Positions 25,960 to 33,696 of a stretch of 38,611 nt of DNA are shown here, one piece after another. The position numbers and the translations under genes are program-made. Origin of the DNA: Candidatus Ozemobacteraceae bacterium. GTDB lineage: Bacteria > Muiribacteriota > Ozemobacteria > Ozemobacterales > Ozemobacteraceae. Each line of letters begins with the position of its first letter. Position 1 is the first letter of the stretch. Below the pieces are notes generated by a model, which was not told where the DNA came from, made no database searches, and worked only from the letters and a program-made list of their open reading frames with translations. The stretch lies in contig DAOSOK010000042.1 in the NCBI GenBank assembly GCA_035373905.1, positions 1 through 38,611 of the forward strand, given 5' to 3'.

Positions 25960-27096
25960 TCAGAGAGGCGTGCCGTCGAGAACGACCGCAAGCATGTCGT
26001 CCTGCGGATCGCCAGTTCCGGCAAACGCGAACGCCCATTCGACGAGTTTCTTCGCGCAGAGTTCCGGCGAAAGAGCGACGTTCTGTTCGCACACGGCGAT
26101 GATTCCCGCGTGGTCGACATGCTCTCCGGAAGATGAGCGACTTTCGCTGATCCCGTCGGAGTAGAGAACGAGTCGCTTGCCCCTGATGTCGACGGAGACG
26201 TCCGGGAAATCCGTCTCGACGAAGTATCCGATCGGCGCCCCACCATCGACTTCGAGCACGCTCCCCTTTCCCGCCGCGTCGATCACGATGGGATACGGAT
26301 GCCCCGCCCGGCTGAGGGTGAGATCGACGGTTGTCGGGTTGAAGACGAACGCCAGCGCCGAAAAGGTGTTGATCCGAATCGCGAACTCGGCCCGCTTCCG
26401 GGAGAGGAAGTCCAGGATCTCGGACGGCTGATCGATTCGCTTCTCCCGCAGTTCGCTCAGGCTGCTTCGGAGAAATGCCGAAACCATGGCCGCGGCCAGC
26501 CCGTGCCCGCAAATATCGAGAACGACGCCGGCGACGCGACCGTCGCGAAGCTGAAAGCAGATGAACATGTCGCCGCCGGCGTCGGCGGCCAGGCAGTAGC
26601 TGTAGCCGATGCGGGCATAGGTCGCAAGCTGTTTCGGGTCGGGGAAGAGGGCGCGCTGCACCTCGACGACGAGTTGGGACTGAAACGCCTCTTCGGCGGC
26701 TTCTCTGAAGATTTCGATCCCGCCGATGACCTTCCCGTTGGAATCGTGGATGGGCGAAACGGAGACGAACATGGGAATTCTCGTTCCATCCCGTTTTTTC
26801 GCAAACACATATGTCGAAACGCTTCGGGACCGGTTTTCCGCCATGCACAGATGAAGAGGGCAAACCGTCGAAACGCACAGTCTCCTTCCGTGCCGGTCGG
26901 TATGGCAGAGAATATCCTCCTTGCAACACTTATCGACAACCTCTTCGCGAGTCCAGCCGGTGATTTTCTCCGCCGTGCTGTTCCAGAAAACGATCCGCCT
27001 GTCCAGATCCGTGATGTAGATCCCCAGGCCGGCGACGCGCTCCAGAATTTCGCTGGCAGGAGCGGAAAGGATCAATTGGCTCTTCGCGCCATCCAT
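25960..27096 (-). CDS. PAS-domain PP2C (SpoIIE/RsbU-type) serine phosphatase
   Basis: The 378-residue soluble protein has a PAS sensor (about residues 14-130: GIYITDLDRRIVFWNSTAEKITGW at its start, then PIHDSNGKVIGGIEIFR) joined by a short helix to a PP2C-type phosphatase (about 160-375). Metal-binding segments are AADAGGDMF, LDICGHGLAAAM, YSDGISES and the final DPQDDML. Such phosphatases usually dephosphorylate anti-sigma-factor antagonists in partner-switching systems; no such partner is encoded here. The PAS domain has an unusual six-cysteine stretch (Cys57, 58, 64, 74, 79, 84) that could bind a metal or sense redox state. A purine-rich GGAGGGG lies about a dozen bases before ATG, so the start is reasonable but not certain. 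Confidence 0.9.
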   Translation of the reverse strand: MDGAKSQLILSAPASEILERVAGLGIYITDLDRRIVFWNSTAEKITGWTREEVVDKCCKEDILCHTDRHGRRLCVSTVCPLHLCMAENRSRSVSTYVFAKKRDGTRIPMFVSVSPIHDSNGKVIGGIEIFREAAEEAFQSQLVVEVQRALFPDPKQLATYARIGYSYCLAADAGGDMFICFQLRDGRVAGVVLDICGHGLAAAMVSAFLRSSLSELREKRIDQPSEILDFLSRKRAEFAIRINTFSALAFVFNPTTVDLTLSRAGHPYPIVIDAAGKGSVLEVDGGAPIGYFVETDFPDVSVDIRGKRLVLYSDGISESRSSSGEHVDHAGIIAVCEQNVALSPELCAKKLVEWAFAFAGTGDPQDDMLAVVLDGTPL

Positions 27097-27202
27097 GACG
27101 TATTTTTTCCCCTCCCTTTCGTCTCGGAACGATGTCTTCGGAACCTCTTTTCAGGATACTTCCGTCCGGCATCGAAATCCATCGGAATTTCCGCGGGAAA
27201 GC

Positions 27203-28330
27203 TCAGGAGAAAGTGTCGGCAAGCAGTCGAGCCGGAGGTATCCCCTTCGCTGCGAGGATCATGCGTGAAGCCGCCACCATTCGTTCAGGGCCGCACAGCA
27301 GGGCGACGGCCGTTCGTTCCGATGGGAACCGGCGTTCGAGCGCTTCGGTGACCAGGCCGCGTTCGAACATGCCGGCCTCGCCGTTTGCAGGAACGGGGCA
27401 TTCCTGGGCGCAGGGCACGTAGATCAGCCACGGATGCTTCCGCGCCATTCCGACGGCCCATGCATGGTCGTAGAGGGCCTCGGGAGTCGCGGCACCGGCG
27501 AACAACCAGGTTCTCGAAGGGTTGGACCGGCCGGCCATCTCGAGAACGATCGCCTTCATCGGCGCGAAGCCGACGCCGCCGGCGACGCAGACGATCTCGG
27601 TCTCGGGGCCTGTTTTCGGAAGGGTCATCGCCCCGTACGGGCCGGAAAACCAGAATTCGTCGCCTTCGTTGCGTTCACAGAGCCACGGGCTGAGTTCGCC
27701 TTCCGGAACGCGCCGGACGTGCAGTTCGAGGGTTTCCGGCGTTGCCGGGTCGGAAGCGAGAGAGTAGGCCCGCGTGAGCGGCTCGTCACCCGGTTGCGGA
27801 CGTTCCCGGAAAACCTGGATATACTGGCCCGCCGCGAACCGCCACCCGGAGGGCTCCCGGGGCCGGAGGAGAAGCCTGTATATATCTGACGATATTTTTT
27901 TGCAGGACACGACCTCGGAACGGACGAACCGTGCGGCCCTGGCGTCTTCAGGCAGTTCCGCCTCGATCTCGCATCTCACCCGGACCTGGCAGGCGAGCCG
28001 GACGCCGGAGCGAAGATCGGCGGGGGAGACAAGCAGTTCCTCCGACGGTGCGGGTTCGCCTCCGCCGCGCATCACCCGCACCCGGCAGATGCCGCAGGTG
28101 CCGCGCCCGCCGCACGAACCCGGGAGCAGGAACCCTTCGGCCCGCACGGCGGCGAGCAGGCTCTGGCCGCCCGAAACGGACCGGGTTTCGTCTTCGCCGA
28201 GGCGGAGGGGCACTTCCGGCCAGCGACAGAGAATGTTGCGCACGAACAGGATCAGCAGGCAGAGGCCGCCAACCAACCCGTCGATCAGCAGGACGGCCAT
28301 GAGAAGCTCCCCGAAAGGTCCGGTCGGCAT
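27203..28330 (-). CDS. nqrF: NqrF-type NADH dehydrogenase subunit (2Fe-2S/FAD)
   Basis: The 375-residue product enters electrons from NADH. One membrane helix (residues 9-34) is followed by a plant-type 2Fe-2S domain with Cys73, Cys79, Cys82 and Cys114 (C-x5-C-x2-C-x31-C, the NqrF spacing). A ferredoxin-reductase module has the FAD motif TRAYSLAS (about 184), the NAD motif CVAGGVGFAP (about 258) and a C-terminal LLCGPERM. Length is near the usual 400. The start overlaps the preceding gene's stop (TGATG). It is the last gene of the six-gene redox-pump operon, in the position where Rnf operons carry rnfB. NADH is therefore the likely donor. An upstream in-frame extension to 29029 lies inside nqrE and is rejected. 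Confidence 0.93.
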   Translation of the reverse strand: MPTGPFGELLMAVLLIDGLVGGLCLLILFVRNILCRWPEVPLRLGEDETRSVSGGQSLLAAVRAEGFLLPGSCGGRGTCGICRVRVMRGGGEPAPSEELLVSPADLRSGVRLACQVRVRCEIEAELPEDARAARFVRSEVVSCKKISSDIYRLLLRPREPSGWRFAAGQYIQVFRERPQPGDEPLTRAYSLASDPATPETLELHVRRVPEGELSPWLCERNEGDEFWFSGPYGAMTLPKTGPETEIVCVAGGVGFAPMKAIVLEMAGRSNPSRTWLFAGAATPEALYDHAWAVGMARKHPWLIYVPCAQECPVPANGEAGMFERGLVTEALERRFPSERTAVALLCGPERMVAASRMILAAKGIPPARLLADTFS

Positions 28331-28911
28331 CAGCCCCCCACCCCCGTCAGACATCCGAACGCGAGCGCCATGAGCGAGGCGAGGGTCATCACGACGCCGA
28401 CCGGCCCCAAGGCCGCCGGCGGCCGGCAGAAGATCAGATGTCGTCGAAGCCCGCCCAGGAGAAGGATCGCCACCGTCCAACCGAGGCCGCTTCCCAGCGC
28501 GTACACCAGCGTCTCGGCGAATCCGTATTCCCGGAACGAGGCGAACAGGGAGACGCCCAGGATCGCGCAGTTCACCGCGACCAGGGGCAGGAAGACGCCG
28601 AACGCGGCGAAGATGCGAGGGGCGAACCGGTCGAGGAACAACTCCAGCACCTGGGTCAGCGCAGCGATCACGAGCATGAACGCGAGAATCTGCATGTATT
28701 CTATGCGATATGGGAGAAGAACGTATCTCATGATCAGCCAATTCAGGGCGGCGGTCACCGTCATGACGAACGTGACCGACCCTCCCATCGCCGCCGCGAG
28801 CGCCGGCTTCCGGGACAGCGTAAGGAATGGGCAGAGGCCGAGAAAGCCCGCGAGAGCGATGTTTCCCGTGAACACCGAGGTCAGGAACAGGTTGGTCAGC
28901 GAACCGCTCAT
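28330..28911 (-). CDS. NqrE/RnfA membrane subunit
   Basis: The 193-residue, six-helix subunit is of the NqrE/RnfA family, part of the membrane core of sodium-translocating NADH:quinone or ferredoxin:NAD oxidoreductases. The conserved cysteines that help hold the inter-subunit iron-sulfur centre are present: Cys27 (GFLGLCPFL) and the one in AVNCAILGVS near residue 117. Length matches relatives (about 193-198). The ATG at 28911 has GGAGGGG four bases upstream and overlaps the nqrD stop (ATGA). An AT-rich patch (28690-28735) encodes RYVLLPYRIEYM. Confidence 0.92.
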   Translation of the reverse strand: MSGSLTNLFLTSVFTGNIALAGFLGLCPFLTLSRKPALAAAMGGSVTFVMTVTAALNWLIMRYVLLPYRIEYMQILAFMLVIAALTQVLELFLDRFAPRIFAAFGVFLPLVAVNCAILGVSLFASFREYGFAETLVYALGSGLGWTVAILLLGGLRRHLIFCRPPAALGPVGVVMTLASLMALAFGCLTGVGG

Positions 28912-29606
28912 GCGTCCCCTCCGGTTCCGGGAGTCGGTGCGTCCGGCCGGGAGGGGCCGCAGCAACCGGCGGGGCCGGGCCTCGTTTCGGAGCCGCGCAG
29001 ATATCGGAAGAGGGCGAGCGTGAGGGCAAGCGCCAGGAAGGCCCCCGCCGGCCGCTGAAAGAAGGCGCAGGCCGGATACCACGCCGGCGCGAGGTCGTAT
29101 CCCATCACCCGCCCCGTGCCCAGCAACTCGCGAGTCGCCGCAATTGCGACCAGGACGGTTCCATAGCCGAGTGAAGCGCCGAGCGCGTCGGCAAGGGCCT
29201 CGACCGGCGGCCGGAGCGAAGCGCAGGCCTCGATCCGGCCGAGGATGATGCAGTTCGTGATGACGAGCCCGACGTAGGGCCCCAGTTCGCCAGCGATCGC
29301 CGGAGCGTGAAGTCGGAGCAGTTTTTCGAGCAGGATGACCGGTGTCGCGATGAGCAGAAGCGACGTGACGATCCGATAGGTCGCGGGAATGCGGCGCCGA
29401 AGGAGGGAAACGACCAGGGCGCTGATCAGAAGCGTGACGGTCACGATTCCCGCCATGACGGCCGCATACCGCACCGCGCTCGTCACGGCGAGCGTCGAAC
29501 AGATGCCGAGCACCGAAACGAAGATGGGATGATGATCTCCCAAGCCGGCCCGGAACAGTTTCCAGGCCTCACTGCGTCTCAGGGCCGCGGTCTCGTTTCC
29601 GTTCAT
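28908..29606 (-). CDS. NqrD/RnfE membrane subunit with Cys-containing tail
   Basis: The 232-residue, six-helix partner of NqrE belongs to the NqrD/RnfE family. Cys36 (VLGICSTLAVT) and the Cys of LVITNCIILGR near residue 119 are the conserved metal-centre cysteines. It is longer than usual (about 210) because of a hydrophilic C-terminal tail ending GCCGPSRPDAPTPGTGGDA, which contains an extra Cys pair not known from the family. Its ATG overlaps the upstream stop by ATGA. The ribosome site is weak, so translation probably depends on coupling. Confidence 0.92.
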   Translation of the reverse strand: MNGNETAALRRSEAWKLFRAGLGDHHPIFVSVLGICSTLAVTSAVRYAAVMAGIVTVTLLISALVVSLLRRRIPATYRIVTSLLLIATPVILLEKLLRLHAPAIAGELGPYVGLVITNCIILGRIEACASLRPPVEALADALGASLGYGTVLVAIAATRELLGTGRVMGYDLAPAWYPACAFFQRPAGAFLALALTLALFRYLRGSETRPGPAGCCGPSRPDAPTPGTGGDA

Positions 29607-30208
29607 CGGTTGATCCGCTTCATCGCAGCGTTCACCGCCTGAACGACCGCCGCGCAGGATATCGTGGCGCCGGTGATGGCCGGGACCTCGCCCTGGTCGG
29701 CGCGAGCGGTGCCGGTGGCGAGGCGAATACCGGTCGCGGCAGGCAGGCCGGCGAACGGGCGTTCGAACTCGGGATCGGCGATCCGGCTTCCGAGTCCCGG
29801 CGTTTCGCCCTGCGCGATGACGCTGACGTCTGCAAGCAGGCCGGTTCCGCGATCGAAGGCGACCAGAAGGCGGATTTTTCCCCACATGGCCGTTCCGTCC
29901 TGCTCGCAGAGCATCAGGTCGGGGCGCCTGCGTGATCGGAACAGGCCTTCGTCGGCGGCCCGCACCGGGACGAACTCGGCCTGGAAGGCGGCCGCAAGAC
30001 GCCCCGGTCCTTCCGCGCCGGAGGCCGTTCCGGCGCCCATGACGGGGGTCGGCGAGCCGGAATGCCCCGCGACAAGTTCGAGGGCCCGTGTCATGAACTC
30101 GGGCGACACCCCGGGCGGCGGACGCAGGAGGATGTCGCCCCCCGACATGACGACCGTGCAAACGGCCGCCAAGACGAGCACGAAACCGATGTCGCGCAAC
30201 GCCTTCAT
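29603..30208 (-). CDS. NqrC/RnfG flavoprotein subunit
   Basis: The 201-residue product has one N-terminal membrane helix (DIGFVLVLAAVCTVVM) and a periplasmic FMN-binding domain. The flavinylation motif is TGAT at residues 179-182. By family knowledge Thr182 carries covalent FMN, attached by ApbE, which is not encoded in this window. GETPGLGSRIADPEF before it is also typical. It is somewhat shorter than NqrC (about 255) and close to RnfG (about 200). The start overlaps the nqrB/rnfD stop by ATGA. Confidence 0.9.
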   Translation of the reverse strand: MKALRDIGFVLVLAAVCTVVMSGGDILLRPPPGVSPEFMTRALELVAGHSGSPTPVMGAGTASGAEGPGRLAAAFQAEFVPVRAADEGLFRSRRRPDLMLCEQDGTAMWGKIRLLVAFDRGTGLLADVSVIAQGETPGLGSRIADPEFERPFAGLPAATGIRLATGTARADQGEVPAITGATISCAAVVQAVNAAMKRINR

Positions 30209-31131
30209 GCGGTCGCTTCCTCGCCGGAGGTCCACCTGCGGGCACGCCGGCCGACGACGAAGGTATCGCCGAGGGGCGACAGGACGTTCACGAGCAGGAG
30301 AGCGGCAAACGCAGCCGGAACGGCGCTTCCGGCCGTCCGGAGAAGCGCATATAGCAATGCATATAGAATACCGGCGGGAACGCGCATTTCCGGCGTGCGC
30401 GGCAGAGAGTAGACGTCCAGGCCGGCGGCGGCCAGCGCCGGCAGGAGCCCCGTCCCCAGCAGCATCCCGGCGGCGCCGGGACCGGCGTCGCCTCGAAGGC
30501 CGGCGACGATTCCGACGGCAAGCAATCCGACGAGGGCCCCCGCCGGCCATCTCGGATCGAGGGCGCGTCCCCGCAGGAGCAGCCACAAGCCGCACAGGGA
30601 GACGAGCATCGACGCCTCCCCGGGCAGGACCGGCATTTCCGCCAGAAGCGCGTGCGAGAGGGTGATCGTGCCGGGCGCGAGAGGGCAGACCGGTCCGAAG
30701 CTCGTCCAGCCTGAAAAACCGGCGGTCGGGCCGGGCCCGGGCATCATCATCGCACGTTCGAGGAACGCCGGGTATCCAGTTCCCGCGAAGACGACCGCGA
30801 CCGCGAGCGGGTTCACGAGATTCCGCCCGTATCCTCCGAACAACTGCCGGGCGACGGTCTCGCCGAACACAGCGCCCGCGACAGGCACCCACCAGGGGAT
30901 GGCCGGCGGCAGCGCGAGAGGGAGCATCGCCCAGATCAGGCAACCGCGTATCGGGGCGGATGCACCGCGAAGGCGTCCCCCGGCCAGCGCCGCAGCCTGG
31001 CCGGCAGCCGCGGCGACGACGCACAACGCGACGGTCCGCCAGCCGTACGCGGCCGCGGCGGCCGGGAGCAGGGCCAGCACATATAACAGCCAGTATTTTT
31101 CGAAATCGGGCCTGAACGCGCGGCCGCTCAC
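30205..31131 (-). CDS. NqrB/RnfD membrane flavoprotein subunit
   Basis: The 308-residue multi-helix subunit contains the family signature GGYGRNLVNPLAVAVVFAGTGYP (about 99-121). The covalent FMN site, usually FSGAT in NqrB, reads FSGWT here (Ser140-Thr143). The Thr is kept but the small residue before it is a Trp, so flavinylation is plausible but not assured. It lacks the long N-terminal extension of NqrB (about 410) and is nearer RnfD in size. It starts with GTG overlapping the ferredoxin gene's stop (GTGA). CTA/TAT-rich codons at 30343-30372 form an exact TATA-N8-TATA island. Confidence 0.9.
   Translation of the reverse strand: MSGRAFRPDFEKYWLLYVLALLPAAAAAYGWRTVALCVVAAAAGQAAALAGGRLRGASAPIRGCLIWAMLPLALPPAIPWWVPVAGAVFGETVARQLFGGYGRNLVNPLAVAVVFAGTGYPAFLERAMMMPGPGPTAGFSGWTSFGPVCPLAPGTITLSHALLAEMPVLPGEASMLVSLCGLWLLLRGRALDPRWPAGALVGLLAVGIVAGLRGDAGPGAAGMLLGTGLLPALAAAGLDVYSLPRTPEMRVPAGILYALLYALLRTAGSAVPAAFAALLLVNVLSPLGDTFVVGRRARRWTSGEEATA
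30350..30365. other. TATA-N8-TATA island inside the nqrB/rnfD-like gene
   Basis: TATA at 30350 and 30362. The coding strand reads CTA-TAT-GCA-TTG-CTA-TAT, a third codon phase. Confidence 0.7.
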
Positions 31132-31373
31132 GACGTCGACTCCTTTTTTCCGAGACCGGCGCGCGTTGCCGCGAAGACATCCCCGAGAGGCAGGCCGACC
31201 GGACAACGGGACTTGCAGGCATGGCACAGCCCGCAGCGCAGCAAGCCGATCGCAGCCTCCTCGGCCTCGTCGGCGCCGTGGAGAATCGCGTGGAACAGGA
31301 TGTTCGGCAACAGGCCGCGCGGACACGCCTCGACGCAGGCGAGGCAGTTGATACAACGCGGATGTTCGGCCAT
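31128..31373 (-). CDS. Stand-alone RnfC-type dicluster ferredoxin domain
   Basis: The 81-residue protein carries two 4Fe-4S motifs: Cys7-x2-Cys10-x2-Cys13-x3-Cys17-Pro and Cys47-x2-Cys50-x2-Cys53-x3-Cys57-Pro. The spacing between motifs and the ACPRGLLP and CPVGLPLGDVF endings match the C-terminal ferredoxin region of RnfC, not a bacterial 2[4Fe-4S] ferredoxin. The flavin/NADH-binding and SLBB parts of RnfC are absent. Upstream DNA is a short promoter region and then a divergent gene, so it is not a frameshifted longer gene. It is the first gene of the operon, where rnfC or nqrA normally stands. It probably relays electrons at the cytoplasmic face, replacing RnfC or NqrA. Confidence 0.88.
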   Translation of the reverse strand: MAEHPRCINCLACVEACPRGLLPNILFHAILHGADEAEEAAIGLLRCGLCHACKSRCPVGLPLGDVFAATRAGLGKKESTS

Positions 31374-31381
31374 GTCCGGCG

Positions 31382-31411
31382 ATTATATCCGTATCTTCCG
31401 CCCGATATCAA
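31382..31411 (-). promoter_or_regulatory. Near-consensus promoter giving a leaderless Rnf/Nqr operon mRNA
   Basis: On the minus strand TTGATA (31406-31411) and a perfect TATAAT (31382-31387) are 18 bp apart. Only eight bases separate TATAAT from the ATG (31371-31373), so transcription should begin at or within two bases of the A of ATG. No Shine-Dalgarno can therefore be on the mRNA. Confidence 0.7.
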
Positions 31412-31440
31412 GATCGCGATCGAACGAACCGCGGCAGTGG

Positions 31441-31446
31441 TATACT
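31441..31446 (+). promoter_or_regulatory. TATACT -10-like element
   Basis: TATACT lies 19 bp before the DUF3124 ATG, leaving a short leader that contains AGGAAAGG. A -35 is not obvious. It is back-to-back with the Rnf/Nqr promoter. Confidence 0.4.
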
Positions 31447-31465
31447 CGGAAGACCCCAGGAAAGG

Positions 31466-31996
31466 ATGCCGAACACGATGGACACGAATCGACGCGGCAG
31501 GCGTTCCCTGCCCCTGACCCTGATCGCCCTCGCCCTTCTTCTTTTTTCAGTTACCGTCATGCCGGCAAAGGCGCAGACGGCCTCCGAACCTTTCACGGCC
31601 GTCACGGCGGCGTCGAAAGGCCAGACGGTGTATATTCCCATCTATTCGCACATCTTTTTCGGCGACACCACCGTCCCCTTCGACCTGACGGGCACCCTCA
31701 GCATCCGGAACACCGACATGAGCCACGCGATCATGGTGGTTTCGGCAAAATATTTCGATTCGGATGGAAAGCTCGTCAGGGAGTATCTCTCCTCGCCCAT
31801 CCTCCTCGGGCCCCTCGCGTCGACCCACTGCATCGTTCCGGAAAGCGACAGGGCCGGCGGGGTCGGGGCGTCGTTCGTCGTCCGGTGGCGTTCCGCCGTT
31901 CCGGTCGCCCAGCCGATCCTGGAGGCCGTCATGATCGGCACCAAGGGCCAGCAGGGCATCTCCTTCATCTCCCGCGGCCAGACCCTCTCGGAATGA
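31466..31996 (+). CDS. Secreted DUF3124 protein
   Basis: The 176-residue product has a signal peptide after a short basic N-terminus (LPLTLIALALLLFSVTVMPAKA|Q). The mature domain, with GQTVYIPIYSHIFFGD near its start and an immunoglobulin-like run of strands (LTGTLSIRNTDM, VVSAKYFDSDGK, LASTHCIV), matches DUF3124, an uncharacterised periplasmic family. AGGAAAGG immediately precedes ATG; a second ATG at 31478 is also possible. It overlaps the antiporter gene by ATGA, so the two are expressed together. A role next to the antiporter is an inference. Confidence 0.85.
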   Translation: MPNTMDTNRRGRRSLPLTLIALALLLFSVTVMPAKAQTASEPFTAVTAASKGQTVYIPIYSHIFFGDTTVPFDLTGTLSIRNTDMSHAIMVVSAKYFDSDGKLVREYLSSPILLGPLASTHCIVPESDRAGGVGASFVVRWRSAVPVAQPILEAVMIGTKGQQGISFISRGQTLSE

Positions 31997-33675
31997 TCTC
32001 CGATATCATCCTGATCCTGTTCGTCGGGCTCATCAGCGGCATCATCGCACGCCGTCTCGGGCAGCCGCTCTTCCTCGGCTACATTTTCGCCGGCGTCGTC
32101 GTCGGCCCGCACACCGGCGGCGTCACCGTCTCCGACATCCCGCAGATCGAACGCATGGCCGACATCGGCGTCGCGCTGCTTCTGTTCTCGCTCGGCCTCG
32201 AATTTTCCCTCAAGGACCTGCTCCCGATCAAAGGAGTCGCCGTCTGGGGCAGCATCATCCAGGTCGCCCTGACGTTCGGCTGGGGCTGGGGCATCGGCCG
32301 CTTTGCGGGCTGGACGAGCCCGGCATCGCTCTGGTTCGGCGCCGCCGTCGTGTCATCGAGCACGGCCGTCATTCTCAAGACCCTGACGGAGCGGGGGCAC
32401 CTTCGTGCGCTGTCCGGCCGCGTCATGCTGTCCATGTCGATCGTCCAGGACCTGACGGTGATCCCGCTCATGATCCTACTCGACAACATGACGAAATCGG
32501 GAATGAGCATCGGCGCCGCCGTCACGCCGATCGCATATATCGCAGGCTTTCTGCTGCTGATGAAGCTGGTCGGCACCTATCTCACGCCCCGCTGGCTGCA
32601 CTTCATCGCCCGCTGGAACTCACGGGAGCTCTTCATGCTCTCGATCGTCGGGCTTGGACTCGGCCTCGGGTACATCACCCACATCGCCGGGCTGTCGCTC
32701 GCCTTCGGGGCGTTCATCACGGGGCTCGTGCTCAACGAGTCCGATTACGGCCACAAGGCGCTGAGCGAGATGATCCCGATTCGCGACCTGTTCGGCCTGG
32801 TGTTTTTCGTTTCGGTCGGCATGCTCCTCGACCCCGCCCTTCTGTGGAGCAACCTCGGAACGATCGCCCTGCTGACCGCGACCATCTGTTTCGGAAGAGG
32901 CGCCATTCTCTCCCTCATCGCCTATCTCTTCGGCTACCGGCGCATCATTCCGGCGGCCCTGTTCTTCGGCATGCTTCCCATTTCCGAGATCGCGTTCGTG
33001 GTGATACGCTCCGGGCTCGCGACCGGCGCTCTCACTCATGATATATATTCTTTGATATTGAATACCGTCATTGTTTCGATGCTCCTCGGTCCCTTCGCGG
33101 CTGGACTCGCCTCCCCCTTCTATCGGAGGTTCCGCCGGCAACTTCCGGACGGTGACATCACCGCGATCAATCTTCCGGAAGACCCGCTCCAGGACCACCT
33201 GATCATCGCCGGCGGCGGGCGGCTCGGGCGTCACGCCGCCTCCGTCATGATCGAAAGCAAAACCCCCTTCGTCATCATCGAGCCGTTGTACCAGTCTTTC
33301 ACCGCGCTCAAGTCCCTCGGCCTCCCCGTAATCTACGGAGATCCCTTTCAGGAAAGCGTCCTCGAGGTTGCCGGCCTGTCCCGGGCGCGCGTCGTTCTCT
33401 GCACCGATGGAGATCTCGAGGAGATGCGCCGGATCGTCGCGCTCCGTGCCGCGGGCGGCTTTTCGTTCCGGGCCGTGGCGCGGGCCGAAACCCCGGAAGA
33501 CCGGTCGGCCCTTCGCGAAGCCGGCTTCAACGACGTCGTTTTCCCCGACCTCGAAGGCGGGCTTGAGATGGCGCGCCAGGGCCTTTCCGCGATGCGTCTG
33601 CCGCCGGCCGACATCACCGCCTGCCTCGAGCGGGTGCGAACGGCGTCGGTGCCGGCCTCGGGGGCCGAAGGGTGA
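31993..33675 (+). CDS. CPA2-type cation:proton antiporter with TrkA-N domain
   Basis: The 560-residue product begins with about twelve to thirteen membrane helices of the CPA2 (KefB/YbaL) family. Visible marks are RRLGQPLFLGYIFAGVVVGPHTGG, GVALLLFSLGLEFSLKDL, SSSTAVILKTL and DLFGLVFFVSVGMLLDP. From about residue 402 a cytoplasmic Rossmann TrkA-N domain follows (LIIAGGGRLGRHAASVMIE) with an acidic ribose-binding position in FVIIEP. Such proteins exchange potassium or sodium for protons and are gated by nucleotide. ATG overlaps the DUF3124 stop; coupling replaces a weak ribosome site. It is convergent with the M48 gene. A longer in-frame reading from 31213 would run through the promoter region and is rejected. 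An AT-rich island lies at 33040-33060. Confidence 0.93.
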   Translation: MISDIILILFVGLISGIIARRLGQPLFLGYIFAGVVVGPHTGGVTVSDIPQIERMADIGVALLLFSLGLEFSLKDLLPIKGVAVWGSIIQVALTFGWGWGIGRFAGWTSPASLWFGAAVVSSSTAVILKTLTERGHLRALSGRVMLSMSIVQDLTVIPLMILLDNMTKSGMSIGAAVTPIAYIAGFLLLMKLVGTYLTPRWLHFIARWNSRELFMLSIVGLGLGLGYITHIAGLSLAFGAFITGLVLNESDYGHKALSEMIPIRDLFGLVFFVSVGMLLDPALLWSNLGTIALLTATICFGRGAILSLIAYLFGYRRIIPAALFFGMLPISEIAFVVIRSGLATGALTHDIYSLILNTVIVSMLLGPFAAGLASPFYRRFRRQLPDGDITAINLPEDPLQDHLIIAGGGRLGRHAASVMIESKTPFVIIEPLYQSFTALKSLGLPVIYGDPFQESVLEVAGLSRARVVLCTDGDLEEMRRIVALRAAGGFSFRAVARAETPEDRSALREAGFNDVVFPDLEGGLEMARQGLSAMRLPPADITACLERVRTASVPASGAEG

Positions 33676-33696
33676 CGCTCCGCCTCTGAACGCCCC

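Noticed and set aside
28331..29029. In-frame N-terminal extension of nqrF
   Set aside because: It lies wholly inside nqrE and has the look of a shadow frame.
31374..31465. Possibility that a frameshift hides the missing RnfC body
   Set aside because: There are only 92 bp before a divergent gene, filled by two promoters; there is no room for the missing domains.
31213..31992. In-frame N-terminal extension of the antiporter gene
   Set aside because: It would cross the ferredoxin gene and promoter region; the antiporter fold starts exactly at the ATG at 31993, coupled to the DUF3124 stop.
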